A DNA stretch of 64,000 nt from Branchinecta lynchi (GCA_023053575.1 JAKZAP010000017.1:21809023-21873022), one strand, 5' to 3'; counted from the first letter of the stretch, positions 30,746 to 41,286 are shown. Numbers and translations are program-made. The notes: a model not told the origin generated them from the letters alone.

Positions 30746-30971
30746 TAATTGATGCGTGAGTGTTTTTGTAAGCAGAATGTTTGTTGTATATGTGTGAACC
30801 GTGTATGAATGGCATTTAGAATAATGTAAAAATAATGTTACCACACTATGTAGAATAGAGAAGACTGCCACCTGCGGCCAACAAACCCTCTGGGGCTTTC
30901 TTAGCAGGTGCTGTAAAATGTTTTGTATACATGTGTAAAATAAAATTTAATCTAATCTAATCTAATCTAAT
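30746..30971 (+). promoter_or_regulatory. Retrotransposon 3' UTR with hairpin and TCTAA tail
   Basis: CACCTGC (30,869-30,875) pairs with GCAGGTG (30,904-30,910) to form a stem enclosing CCCTCTGGGG. The end reads AAATAAAATT and then (TCTAA)n to 30,971. In CR1/L2-type elements a 3' stem-loop plus short tandem tail is what the RT recognises for priming; the function here is inferred from that. Confidence 0.7.
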
Positions 30972-31946
30972 GCGGCAGTTACCCGGCCCCACAGACAACA
31001 TATCTTCTTTGAGTGATAAATAGAAAAATCTACAGAAACAACGAAAGTGCTGCTACCTATTGTTTCTATCCATTTCTGTTCGCAATTTCAGCTGAGTTTA
31101 TCATTCGTTTTTTTGCACTTGAGTTTGCGGCAGAGAACTGGTATCACACGTGCCTCTTAAACTTTTAAAGTTCTCTCACTGCTAAAGAAACTAGAGCTTA
31201 TCCTTTGTTCCTTTCTAAGTGGTGACGTTAGAAAGTTGGCCTACGGCAAAAAAGTCAACTTTTGAACAAAGACAGGTAGAATTTGGGTTTCGACGGCAAT
31301 CTATAGCCGTTGATAAGCTGATCAAAGTATATTGTCATCCAGTTTTTGGTAAAAAAATTCCTTCATGGGATACACCAGTTTGAAAATTCCAAGGGGTTGA
31401 CAACTTCAGTAGTAAGGTACATACTGAAACCAAAAATAGGCGATACCAGTTGTGAGACATGTAGGGGGACCTTGTAAGCAACATTCGACAGTTAGCTCAT
31501 AATCATCTTCGGCAATGAGGGGTTTGCAGCTTTTGCTAGTTGGTGTACCTGTTATTCGTTTCCGGTGTATTCGGTGGTAAGAACAATTTGGTTCCCAATG
31601 GTAAGATATGCCAGGGACTTGTAAGTAATAAATGGCTGTTATGCTACAATCATCTTCAGCGATGAGGAGGTTGTAACTTTTGCTAGCTGGTGTTCCCATT
31701 ATTTGTTTTCCGTGAACTTGATGTCTATCACGGGAGAGGGACTTGTAAGTAGGGATCGGTTCACGAGGGGCTAGAAATTTTGCCAATGGCAGCAAACTGT
31801 ATTCGATTTCTATAGATCTGACGGTAAGAAAGTTTGTGTTGATGGTCTATCGCTCTAACCTAGGATTAACTGTTTACGCAACGGATACAAACGAAAATGT
31901 AAAACAATGAGGTAGTTACATAACAATTAATAGTGTCATCTATTTT

Positions 31947-32638
31947 TTGGTCTTAATAAGCTTCTGAGGGTGAGTGATACGTTTACAGAGGAGCATAACA
32001 TTCAGTTTAATCCTAAGAAGACTGTGGCTATGGCTTTCCTACCTATTGGTTGTTCTGTACCTAGGATTCCCATTGTGTTGTCGGGCCGAAATGTTTGCTA
32101 CGTTACTGAATGTAGATATTTAGGTTTCTTCGTCAATGAGAATTTGAAGGATGATACTCACCTCCGTGACCTTGCGCACAGTGTTTGTAAGAGAGGGAAC
32201 GTTTTAATATGGAAATTTGGTTTTGTAAACAGTTCAATTAAGATTAGGCTGTTTAAGACGTATTGCTATCAGTTTTTTCCGCTAGCTTTATGTTATCGTT
32301 GTACTAACAGGTCGTACTGTAATCTGGAGGCTTGTCACAAGAGAATATTTAGGCGTCTGATTCGTCTGCCGGCTCGAGAGAGCATAAGTCAGGCATTTGT
32401 CCAGAACCATTGCTGCAGTTTTGCTGAACTTGCTCGTAAAGCCCGGTCATCTTTGGTTGTAAGGTTATGGCGGTCGGAGAACTGTCTGATCATCCTGGCA
32501 GCAAACCCCATTTTCTACAACCTACCAGTCTGGAGGCATCTGCTGGAGATACATTGATGTTGTACCATAGTGTTGTTGTTTTTTGTTTGTTGTTTGTATG
32601 TTAGTTTATGGCGAAAGCTGAATTAAAAAGTTAAAAAA
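31947..32638 (+). pseudogene. 5'-truncated RT fragment inserted in the array
   Basis: Open frame 31,970-32,557 (195 codons) reads HNIQFNPKKTVAMAF, RYLGFFVNENLKDDTHLRDL and RLIRLPARESIS. This is the part just after the YADD motif of RT (thumb region), then RLWRSENCL and stop. The 3' UTR ends TATGGCGAAAGCTGAATTAA and an A-rich tail. The junctions fall within CATCTAT...TATTTTAATC, which is continuous at 34,605-34,625. No RT core or endonuclease present, so inactive. Confidence 0.75.
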
Positions 32639-32834
32639 TAAAAATATTGTATTTTAATCTTGAAAAGATACGGATAGCTTTATAATACCAACTAGATTAT
32701 GTAAGATATTGTTGCAAGGTTTTCATCCGTCACGATGTCTACGATTGACAAGGATAAAGTTCAACTGACTGCAAAGTCTATTTAGTCCCTTCTTCTGATA
32801 TTCTTTTGTTGTTGTTTTTCAACGCTGGCTGTTA

Positions 32835-34330
32835 TAATAATAATAATAATAATAATTTATTTCTTACCCACTTACAAAGGGAAAAAGTGGAGTACAAGGA
32901 GAAAAAACAAAGAACTACAAATAACACAAAATACAAGAAAAAGAAATAACAATTTAGCAAAAGAGGCGGATAAGACGATTGTTAGGACCAAGACGGATTG
33001 GCGCTTCATCAGTTAATTTTGAACTTAGTTTTTCCACTGAAAGAACAATATCCGTTGCCTGATACTGACTAATTAACCTTCGGTTCCGAAATGAACGTGG
33101 TAAATAAAGTAAGAACTTACAATACCGATAGTAATCCGTCTTGACCCTCTTTACGTCACCTTTATTCAGAAGCATATAAAACCCAGCACAAAATAACACA
33201 GAATGGTCGCAGAAACTCGAGTACAGCTTTGTAAGTGCTTGTCGCCGGAAATGTCCACGATTTCCAACAATTTTAGAATACCCCAGTTTAAGCTTAATCT
33301 GAATATCCCGAATTGTCTGAAAACGAAAAGAACTTAGAGAATTGCAAAAAGAAATCCCAAGCCATCGAAAAGAAGTGACTTGTGGTACAGAAAAAGAAAT
33401 GCAATCCAAAGGATGAGACGAACTGACCCCATTAAATATAAGAAATTCACATTTATCTACGTTTAGCAATAATCCAATTCTTGCAAATGCAGCGGCGACG
33501 GAGCGGACAGAACGCGCCAAACCGGCCTCAGTTGGGCTAATAAGAAGCAAATCGTCAGCATAAGCTAAGTATGATACGTCTGTGAATCCTGTAAAACAAG
33601 AAGTACGTATACCAGACAAAACATTTTCAATAGAAGCATTAAAGATATGAGGGGAGAGAACTCCCCCCTGTCTAACTCCACACTTAACTGGTATATGTCC
33701 GAAAAAATCACCACTTCCTGACTTTAATCTTAAATAAGAATTTGAATACCAAAACTTCAGAACCAGAATCACAGACGCATTCACACCAAGTTGACTAAGA
33801 GCATACCAAGCTTGAGCATGGCAAACACTATCGAATGCTTTAGATATATCAAGGGTGCAAAAATGAAGACTATAACTATTCCGAGTGGCTTCCTTAATAA
33901 GCTGAGCTAAAACACGATGAGCATGTTGACAGCTCAGACCTGACCTGAAACCGAACTGGTTAGCCTCATAATTGACAAATTCATCGATATGTGGAAGTAG
34001 AACATACTCAAATAATTTGCTTAGAGTACAGGCGACGGTAATTGGCCTGTAAGAATTACACGAATTTAGATCTTTTCCTTTCTTTAAAATAGAAGTAACA
34101 CTTCCACATAAAAATGAATCAGGAACAATAGACCTTGAAAGGCACATCTGAAATAATAACTGAAGATGTGATAGAAGTTCAGCTGACTTCGGATCAAGAT
34201 GAGCCGCACAGATACCATCAAGGTCACAAGACTTTGACTTTAACCGTCGAAGAGATTTCACAATATTAGATTTATCAACAGGTATAACATGTCTTTGGCT
34301 CACACTATTAGGAAGAACCTTCACCACTAA
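32835..34330 (-). mobile_element. 5'-truncated non-LTR retrotransposon in the array
   Basis: Minus strand. RT gene 32,954-34,327 followed by a 3' UTR ending in CACTTTTTCCCTTTGTAAG, GGGTAAGAAATAAATT and an (ATT)n tail at 32,836-32,857. It lies between the end of block R and block Q; GGCTGTTAT and GGCTATGAT at the two borders may be a diverged target duplication. Endonuclease and ORF1 are missing because of 5' truncation. Confidence 0.8.
32954..34327 (-). CDS. Reverse transcriptase (partial ORF2), intact RT core
   Basis: 457 codons open from the truncation point to a stop at 32,954. Motifs in order: ILKKGKDLNSCNSYRPITVA (81-100), FCTLDISKAFDSV (D160), KCGVRQGGVLSPHIFN (215-230), YLAYADDLLLIS (YADD 256-259) and FRWLGISF. 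All catalytic aspartates are present. The protein lacks endonuclease and the C-terminal Cys-His motif. Related to the RT genes at 58,376 and 60,034 (-) but a distinct family. The first Met is not a true start. Confidence 0.85.
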   Translation of the reverse strand: MVKVLPNSVSQRHVIPVDKSNIVKSLRRLKSKSCDLDGICAAHLDPKSAELLSHLQLLFQMCLSRSIVPDSFLCGSVTSILKKGKDLNSCNSYRPITVACTLSKLFEYVLLPHIDEFVNYEANQFGFRSGLSCQHAHRVLAQLIKEATRNSYSLHFCTLDISKAFDSVCHAQAWYALSQLGVNASVILVLKFWYSNSYLRLKSGSGDFFGHIPVKCGVRQGGVLSPHIFNASIENVLSGIRTSCFTGFTDVSYLAYADDLLLISPTEAGLARSVRSVAAAFARIGLLLNVDKCEFLIFNGVSSSHPLDCISFSVPQVTSFRWLGISFCNSLSSFRFQTIRDIQIKLKLGYSKIVGNRGHFRRQALTKLYSSFCDHSVLFCAGFYMLLNKGDVKRVKTDYYRYCKFLLYLPRSFRNRRLISQYQATDIVLSVEKLSSKLTDEAPIRLGPNNRLIRLFC

Positions 34331-34985
34331 AGCATTAAAACGGCTATGATCTCTTCAGCGATGAGGGGTTTCCTTTTGCTAGCTGGTGTACCCATTATTT
34401 GTTTCCGGTGAACTTGATGTCCATCAAGGGAGAAGGACTTGTAAGTAAGAATCGTTTCACGAGGGGCTAGAAATTTTTGCAAATTGTATTTGATTTCTAT
34501 AAATCTGACTGTAAGAAAGTTTGTATTAATGGTCTATCGCTGTAACCTAGATTAACTGTTCGCGCAACGGGTACAAACTATATTGTAAAACATGCATTAA
34601 TAGTGTCATCTATGGTATTTTAATCCTGAAAAGTTACAAATAGCTTTATAATACCAAGTAGATTATGTAAGATATTGTTCCAAGTTTTCATTCGTCACGA
34701 TGTCTACGATTGAAAAGGATAAAGTTCAACTGACTGCAATGTCAATTTAGTCCCTTCTTCCGATATTCTTTTGTTGTTGTTAGGGCAATCGATAGCTCTT
34801 GATGAGGAGATCAAAGTATATGTCATCCATTTTTCGGTACAAAAATTCCTTCAAGAGATACACCAGTTTGAAAGTTTCACGGGGTTGACAACTTTAGTAG
34901 TAAGGTACACACTGAAACCAAAAATAGGCGATACTAGTTTAGTCCCTTCTTCCCATACTCTTTTGTTGTTATTTTTAGAACGCTA

Positions 34986-35556
34986 AGGATAAATAGTGTC
35001 ATAATTCACAACAGCCTCATGTGATTTTGTATTGTGTTCTTCTTCGAAAATACTGTTTTATTCGATAAGTTGACAACCTCAGCAATTAACTGACAGCAAA
35101 GAAACAGGACCAAAGTGTTGCTCTAGCAACAATTTAATCGGCGAAGCCGGACAAAGGTTGCCGCAATACTTCACGTTGCCCAGGCAACGTAGGTCTATTT
35201 TAAACTGAGTAAAGCATCTGCTGAGCTACATTAAGGCTGCGCTGAAAGCGCTCTCACCTTTCCCGAATAACCGATATAGGTCTTGCTACTCCATACTTTG
35301 AAGACAATCGGCTATTACTTGTCGAAGGTGGAACCCCCAGCAGATACTTTACATATTTGTAAAAAGATTTACGAATGTTTTTCAAATCTGAGCAGGAAAA
35401 CAGCTTCCAAAAAGGAGCCAAGGAACTGCAAAGGAATTATATATTTTAGCAAGAATAAATCTATTAAATTTTAATTTCATAGAAACAAGGATTCTGTATG
35501 CTTTACGAGCTTTATCACGAAGAAATGTTTTTGTCTCCCGGAAAAAGAAGACAAAA
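34986..35556. other. No recognisable feature
   Basis: AT-rich sequence; short frames only. TTGCCCAGGCAACGT and CTAGCAACAA near 35,130-35,190 are close to small palindromes but define no element. Confidence 0.35.
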
Positions 35557-36914
35557 GGTGTCGATGGGATCCCAAAAATCTAAGATTTGATCCAGACAAT
35601 TGGGTCTTGTCTTCGCCAGGCTAATCATCAAAGAAAACCGAGTTCAGATATTCCATCTATCTATCAATCTATACCTCTATAGGCCATATCTATTTTTATT
35701 CAAACAATGTTTACAACGGATACGTCAGCTATGATACATCATCAGCGATATTTCGGCCCTTCTTGGCAAGGGTCCTCGTCAGGCTGTCAATCCTCTGGTT
35801 CAACTTCGGGGAAGGAAACTAACCTGTAATAAGCTGAACCAGAAAGTTGAACCAGAGGATTGACAGCCTGACGAGGACCCTTGCCAAGAAGGGTCGAAAT
35901 ATCACTGATCCTCATAGCTGACGTATCCGCGTTGTAAACATTGTTTGAATAAATGTTTCAAAGTCAGCTTGGGCTCAAAGAATATTCATATCTATTTTGA
36001 TGATACTGAAAGTAACTTCCTGCTTTACTTCTGCCAAATTTGCGGTTTCGCCGGAATTCCGAGCCAACTACTAGTCCAGCAAAAAAAGAAAATTCAGAAA
36101 CGAATCCAGTGTATCTCGTTGTCCCTATAAGAACATCCACTCAGCATTAAATAGAACTTTGACTTAAAAAAATACGGGTACAACCGGATTCCGGACTAAT
36201 AATATGTCCGTGTAAATAATGATTGTCATATACAGACTCAGCGTCTCTTCTTACCCCTAAATCTAACATCTAATCAACTTCAGATAAAACTTTTGCTTTT
36301 GATATATTTTCCGGTTTTGGCCGGATTCCAGGAGAACTAGTTGTCCGGCGAGAAAATGGTTTTCACCATCGTGTTCAACATGTCTTCTTACCTCTAAATA
36401 AAACATTTAATCAACTTCAAATGAAACTTTTACTTCTAACCAACTTTCCGGTTTTTGCCGGATTCCGGACGAACTACTTGTCCAGCGAGAAAATGGTTTT
36501 CACCATCGTGTTTAGCATGTTTTCTTATCCCTAAATCAAACATTTAATCAACTTTAAATGAAGCTTTTACTTTTGACAAACTTTCCGGTTTTTGCCGGAT
36601 TCCGGACGAACTACTTGTCCGACGAGAAAATAAATTTCACCATCGTGCTCAGCGTGTTTTTTTTTACCCCATAATCGACTATCACATTAGCTGTTTAAAA
36701 TATTTTGTTTGTCCCTTACTTTGAACCCCCACCCCCAAATATAGGGCTACAGAGCCCATCTACGAACTCGACCTTACCCTTGACCCAAACAATCCGCACA
36801 CCAATTTTCATCAAAATATCTAATTTTCTTCAACAGGTATCGTGCTTACAGACGGACGGACAACTTTTGCGCTGTCATAGGTATCCCTCCACTTACGTTT
36901 TGGGATCCCAAAAA
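35557..36914 (-). mobile_element. Family G element, copy 4, interrupted by a fold-back
   Basis: Minus orientation: TCGATGGGATCCCAAAAATC at 35,560 and ACGTTTTGGGATCCCAAAA at 36,895-36,912. Near the second end is CTTACAGACGGACGGACAAC. The body has four units with AACTAGTTGTCCGGCGAGAA or AACTACTTGTCC..CGAGAAAA and CACCATCGTGTT, spaced about 120-130 bp. A fold-back element occupies 35,698-35,950. Confidence 0.8.
35698..35950. mobile_element. Fold-back of a Penelope-like block with hammerhead-like cores
   Basis: Two arms of about 105 bp are inverted copies of each other: TCAAACAATGTTTACAACG ... CTGGTTCAAC against its complement, with about 40 bases between. Each arm contains CTGACGAGGACCCTTGCCAA then GAAGGGTCGAAATATC (35,868-35,903 plus; 35,747-35,782 minus). 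That is CUGANGA, a 7-bp stem and GAAA. Half copies are at 21,190-21,246 and 50,424-50,457. Confidence 0.7.
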
Positions 36915-37319
36915 CCCTTTTTGGTTTGGTTGCAAAAAAATAACGAGGGATAGTGTTTTTGTAAATATTAAGTTTTAAACGAATGAAAATTTTAAGGAAA
37001 GGAGATTTAAGGCAGGAAAAGGTGAAGAAAAGGATTTAAAGATTTGCCGAAATTGGTAAAATGAAAAAATAAGGGTTAAAAGAAGGAATAAGAAATGTAG
37101 AGATAGAGGAAAGTGTAGGTGACGCTAAATATATAGGTCAGTCACTGAAAAAAAAACAAAATAATTTAAAATATTAGATGTTAGGACCGTTGGCATCACA
37201 GAGGGAAAGTGGAAGCGTAGTCACTTGGCCAACTTATGTTGGACAGGAAGAACGGAAAAGATGCTACGCGGCAATTAAAAAAATAGATTAAAACAAAAAA
37301 AAAAATCAGGAAGAAATGT
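36915..37319. other. Purine-rich stretch without a gene
   Basis: A- and G-rich sequence (AGGAAAGGAGATTTAAGGC and similar words). It could be the end of an old retrotransposon but no diagnostic motif remains. Confidence 0.3.
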
Positions 37320-37616
37320 TTTAAGAAGCGAACGGGTGGCACGGATACTGGTTCCCAGAGGTAGACCCAAGTACGTCAGAGACTCCTTGGGTTGCACAGG
37401 CTGGCCACAAATATCCACTTATACCACATCAGAAGGACGGCGATTAAAAATCATGACGTCAGTCTTAGACTGGTTAAATGGTAAACCTATTTTACTGTAT
37501 TCCGCATTAAGTATCCGAAAATCTGATTCGACTCCAGTCACTGTGCGACTAATATTTAAAATTTCATCTGCATAATTTGTCCATGACACATCCAGGCCTA
37601 GGAAAATACAAGTCAT
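37320..37616 (-). pseudogene. RT fragment around the YADD motif
   Basis: Minus-strand frame reads SWTNYADEILNISRTVTGVE, KIGLPFNQSKTDVMIFNRRP, a stop, then in the same frame ESLTYLGLPLGTSIRATRSL. It corresponds to motifs YADD, K.....F and YLG of RT, most like the RT at 60,034 (-). The second Asp of YADD is Glu and a stop intervenes, so it is dead. Both ends truncated. Confidence 0.7.
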
Positions 37617-37675
37617 AATCGCTTTTTCTTGTGCATCCTATGCATAGGAAAACCTGAACTTTAGCGTCAACGGTA

Positions 37676-38110
37676 AATCGTTTCTGCGGCTGCGGTGAAA
37701 AACCCGTAAGGCGTATTCTCGCCGTTGCTCGAGGACTACACTTGAGGAGTCCCCGAGTTTTGTTTGTCCCGGGGACTCACTCCCCGTATTCTCGCGAGTC
37801 CCCAAGGACGGGGAATGCTCCAGTCACCATCATCAAAAAGGACTCCCTCTTAAATTCGGAGGGGAATCAATTTTTGCTGGTGGTGGTGGAATACAAAATT
37901 AATTAAAAACAATCAGAATACACAAAACCAAAAATAAAGTGAATCCACACTAATTTCTTCAACTGCATATTTGTTTTCGAACAAAATCCGTTCTGGAAGC
38001 ATTCCCCGTGTTCTCGCTGTTTTCTGTACGCGGAGTGCGCGTGGTGTGACTCCCTCTATTCTCACCGTTCCCTTCGATTCCCCGAGCCTGTAGAAAGTCA
38101 GGATCCCTGT
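37676..38110 (+). repeat. GC-rich repeat W, copy 1
   Basis: Recurring word TATTCTCGCCGTT or TGTTCTCGCTGTT near 37,712, 37,787, 38,011 and 38,068, with GTCCCCGAG and GACTCACTCCCCG. The segment 37,690-37,850 matches the reverse complement of 46,287-46,425 (GAATCCTCC / CCCCGTCCTTGGGGACTCGC). Unknown class, possibly a MITE. Confidence 0.55.
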
Positions 38111-38204
38111 TCTGAGGCAGGGTGCCTGTTATGCTAAAGACACAGCGCTGACTTTTTTACTTGCCGTGTTTGGCTCTTTCAAGACAGATGAAAATACCGG
38201 TTAT

Positions 38205-38475
38205 GCAATTTTTTCCGTGTTTCTCAACAGATCGAAGGGGGCCAGCTGAGGCTAAAAAGGCCGGGACGGTTATGACATGAGAAACAGGGCACAAATTTTG
38301 AGAAAAAGAAGTCACGCGTTATAGAATACTGGAACAAGGCAAGTCTTTCCGTATTTCTTGTCAAATGGAAGGGGGCCAACTGACAATGAAAAATGGCGGG
38401 AAGGATATGCCATGAAAACTAGAAAAAAAAAAAAAAAAAGTTACGCGTTACAGAATATTGGAATAAAAACTGTCT
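38205..38475 (+). repeat. Two-copy tandem duplication, about 137 bp
   Basis: TTTTCCGTGTTTCT at about 38,211 recurs as CTTTCCGTATTTCT at about 38,348. Both are followed by GAAGGGGGCCARCTGA, a variable AAAAA tract, ACGCGTTAYAGAATAYTGGAA. The second copy has a 17-A run. Moderately diverged. Confidence 0.75.
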
Positions 38476-38617
38476 GCTGTAGAGCAAAATAACACTAGAG
38501 AATGACCCCAAAACCTATGCTTTCCATGCATCGGAAACGGGCCTTCCTCATAGCGCCGCCCACTACGCTCCAGCGTACTCTACTACACCTAAGATATAAG
38601 TCTGCACACGTCTAAGA

Positions 38618-40293
38618 ACAAGAGCTGAAAGCTCATATGGCACTTGCAAGACTTGGTAAATAAGAATGACGATGGACCCTTGGAAATCACGAGATTATAT
38701 CTTTTGGTAATTTTTTGTATTTCTGTAATCATCATAATCAAAACCCTTGAGGCAAAAATGATCATGGGCTCAAGAGGATCATGAAAATGTAGGTTTTGCT
38801 TTAAAAGTATTTTTTGGACTTTGCGATTAAGATGAGTACTTTAAGCGATGGTCGGATCTGGGAAGTGACAATTTCTAAGCCAATCTTGTCAAGTCTCGAA
38901 TGTTCAAGCCAAGTTTCATCGTCCTAGCACATCTGGAAGTAGCCTACCTTAAACTGCAACCACCGGAATTCAAGACCCCCTCCAACTTTCCCAGAGTGAC
39001 AGAATCCGGTCCGGTTCTATCACTATCACTGATGTATCTATGGCTTAAGCTTGTTCTTCCCTTCAAGTCTTATCTCAATCGATATATTCCAAGCGTGTCA
39101 CAAAATTTCCGCCCCCCCCCCCCCACCTCTCCCACATTGATCGGATCCTGTCTGCACTTGAAATGGGATATCTGAGACACGAGGTCTTTCCAAATATCAA
39201 GTTCTATTAAAATCCGATTCCCCATTCAAAAGTTATAAATGCGTCAATATTCCGGATTCCCCCTCCTCCACTATCCCCACTGTAGTCAGATAGGGGAAGT
39301 GACTATTTCCAAGCTATTTTGGTGGGGTCCCTAATACGCCTACCAAGTTTCATCGTCATAGCACATGTGTAAGCATCTTCATTCGGGATCACCGGAATTC
39401 CGGAACCCTTCTTCCAACTCTCCCCACAGTGCTTGGATCCGGTTCAGTCTTGTCATCTATGTATCTAGGGCTTGTGCTTCTACCCACCAAGTTTCATTCC
39501 GATCCGTCCGCTCTGAACATGTCACACGATTTCCAGTTCCCCCCTCCAACTCCCCCCGAAGTCACCGCATCCATTGAAGTGTGTCATCTGAGACACGAAG
39601 TCTTCCCAAATATCAAATTTCATCAAGATCCGATTCCCGGTTCAAAAGCTATAAATACGTCAGTATTCAGGATTCTCCCTCCCTCCATTCCCCCACAGTG
39701 GTCGGATCGAGGAAGTGACTGTTTCCAAGTTAGTTTGGTGGGATCCCCGCCTGCAAGTTTCATCGTCCTAGCACATGTGTAAGCATCTTAAGTCGGGATC
39801 ACCGGAATTCCAGAACCCTCCCTCCAACTCCCTCCACAGTGCTCGGATCCGATCCGGTCTTGTTGTTTCTGGGGCTTGTAACTGTTCTTCCCACCAAGTT
39901 TCATCGCGATCCATCAACTCTGAATATGACACCCGATTTCCAGTTCTCCCTCCCCCCCAACTCCCCCCAAAGTCATCGGATCCATACTGGACTTGAAGTG
40001 TGACATCAGGAGGTCTTTCCAAATATCAAGTTTCATTGAGATCCGATTCCCTTGAAAAGTTAAAATACGTCAATATTCAAGATTCCCCCTCCGTCGACTC
40101 CCCATGGTGGTTGAATCGGGGAAGTGACTGTTTCCAAGTTAGTTCGGTAGGGTCCCTAATATGCCTGCCAAGTTTCATCGTCCGAGCACATCTGAAAGTA
40201 CCCTACTTGAGATGAGTGGCCTGACAGACCGACCGACAGACTGAAAAGTGATCGGTATATGGCACTTGCGCGGAGCTGCCAGTGCCATAAAAA
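38618..40293 (+). mobile_element. Family T element, copy 3
   Basis: Starts ACAAGAGCTGAAAGCTCATA and TGGCACTTG, ends with GACCGACCGACAGACTG and the hairpin ATGGCACTTGC...GCCAGTGCCAT at 40,259-40,289. The first 200 bp are unrelated to the units. From 38,850 the CAAGTTTCATCGTCCTAGCA-type sub-units repeat in the same three-part order as in T1. Length (1.68 kb) equals T1. Short open frames inside are by-products of the tandem units. Confidence 0.75.
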
Positions 40294-40711
40294 GGGGAGA
40301 TTTTATCTTTTGGAGTTATCTAGTGTTGCTGATATTCGAGTGCGTGTCACTATTGTTTAAGTCCTGGTGCTACGCCCTAGTGTTATTTTGTATGGTCTGC
40401 TGTGACTTGGGCTTTAAGCTTAAGGTTTGGAAGTGTTCTAAGTCCCTGCCCCACCTTGTTTATGCTCAGTTCCAAAAAGGGAATCGCAGCCCTATCGCAT
40501 GGAACGCTCTAGTCTAAGCAGTGGAAAGTAACAATATCTACACCACAACGAAGTTTTAGATTCTGTTCGTTAATTTATTTTAATTTCCAGATTCAAGGGA
40601 TTACATTTGATAGAACAAAATAGAATAGGCTTTAATCAGACATGGGTGGGCCATACGCAGATTTTTACAAGCACCACATATACAAATAATAGCACATCGC
40701 AAACATAATAC
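40294..40711. other. No recognisable feature
   Basis: No retro motif, terminal repeat or conserved frame that I can support. Confidence 0.35.
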
Positions 40712-41075
40712 TTGCGTTTTTGCAGATATGTTTCTCAGTGTCTAAATCTGCTAGTACCTAATTATCTTTGTAATATACTGTCAACGAATTCTGCGTACCA
40801 TTCATATGAAACAAGGAATTCAGAGGACCTTGTACATGAGAGACGACATACTTCTCGGTCTAGTTTTGTGTTTAGAAACGCGGGTGTTTCAGTATGGAAT
40901 AATCTGCCGGAAAGCACTAGGATGGCCGAGAGTGTATATTCATTTAAAAATAAGATGAAACGTTTTTTGATGAGTAAAGATGGGTGAGGAGAGAGGGTTA
41001 CTTTGGGTATGAATCGGTCTTGGATTGCCACGAGGTTTAATTGTCTTCTGTTTATATATAATGTTTAAAAAAATA
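40712..41075 (+). pseudogene. CR1-group RT C-terminal fragment
   Basis: Ninety-one codons without stop encode the C-terminus: LLVPNYLCNILSTNSAYHSY, ETRNSEDLVHERRHTSRSSF and GVSVWNNLPESTRMAESVYS, then FKNKMKRFLMSKDG. The YHSYETRNS...RSSF..RN.GVSVWNNLP order matches HSHDTRGAS...RASFVIRN..PSVWDIIP of the intact element at 30,550-30,740, so it is a relative. The 3' UTR ends in AATGTTTAAAAAAATAAAAT. 5'-truncated. Confidence 0.8.
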
Positions 41076-41286
41076 AAATACATTTATATAGTTGTTTATG
41101 TGTAGTACTGCTTTTATTTTTTTCCCTTTTCTTTTTTGTTCCAAATATAATTAGGCTAAGTGATTAAATTGTTTAGTCCTGCCACAAACAAATCTGTATA
41201 GATTTTCACGTGGTATGTTATGATATTAAAATTTTCTTTTGTAAAATTCCATTATATATTAAATTTTTTGTCTCTCTCTTGCATCT

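Larger units (their letters stand above)
26419..30971 (+). mobile_element. Apparently intact CR1/L2-group non-LTR retrotransposon with PWWP ORF1
   Basis: Two uninterrupted ORFs in the same direction (26,532-27,551 and 27,707-30,745) are separated by 155 bases. They are preceded by a tandem 5' UTR repeat and followed by a short 3' UTR with a hairpin and (TCTAA)4-5 tail. This is the standard layout of an autonomous CR1/L2-type element. Absence of any stop or frameshift over more than 4 kb, among many decayed relatives, argues for recent activity. The true 5' end is uncertain and may lie upstream (26,080 or earlier). No target duplication is visible, as is common in this group. Confidence 0.85.
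31285..34985. repeat. Tandem array (blocks P-Q-R) split by two retrotransposon insertions
   Basis: Block P (31,288-31,442 and 34,776-34,938) has GATCAAAGTATA, GATACACCAGTTTG and ACTGAAACCAAAAATAGGCG. Block Q (31,443-31,946 and 34,345-34,612) has GCTAGCTGGTGT, ACGAGGGGCTAGAAATTTT and GGTCTATCGCT. Block R (32,639-32,812, 34,613-34,771, partial 34,940-34,985) has CGATGTCTACGATTGA and AAAGTTCAACTGACTGCAA. The order is P-Q-insertion-R-insertion-Q-R-P-R. Q in the first unit has an inner 148-bp repeat (31,503 and 31,651). No gene recognised. Confidence 0.8.

Noticed and set aside
31406..31795. Minus-strand open frame with repeated GTPASKSY-type words
   Set aside because: The repeat is the inner 148-bp DNA repeat of block Q; the frame is not open in the second array unit.
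39429..40022. Open frames on both strands in T3
   Set aside because: By-products of C-rich tandem units; no codon-level conservation with T1.
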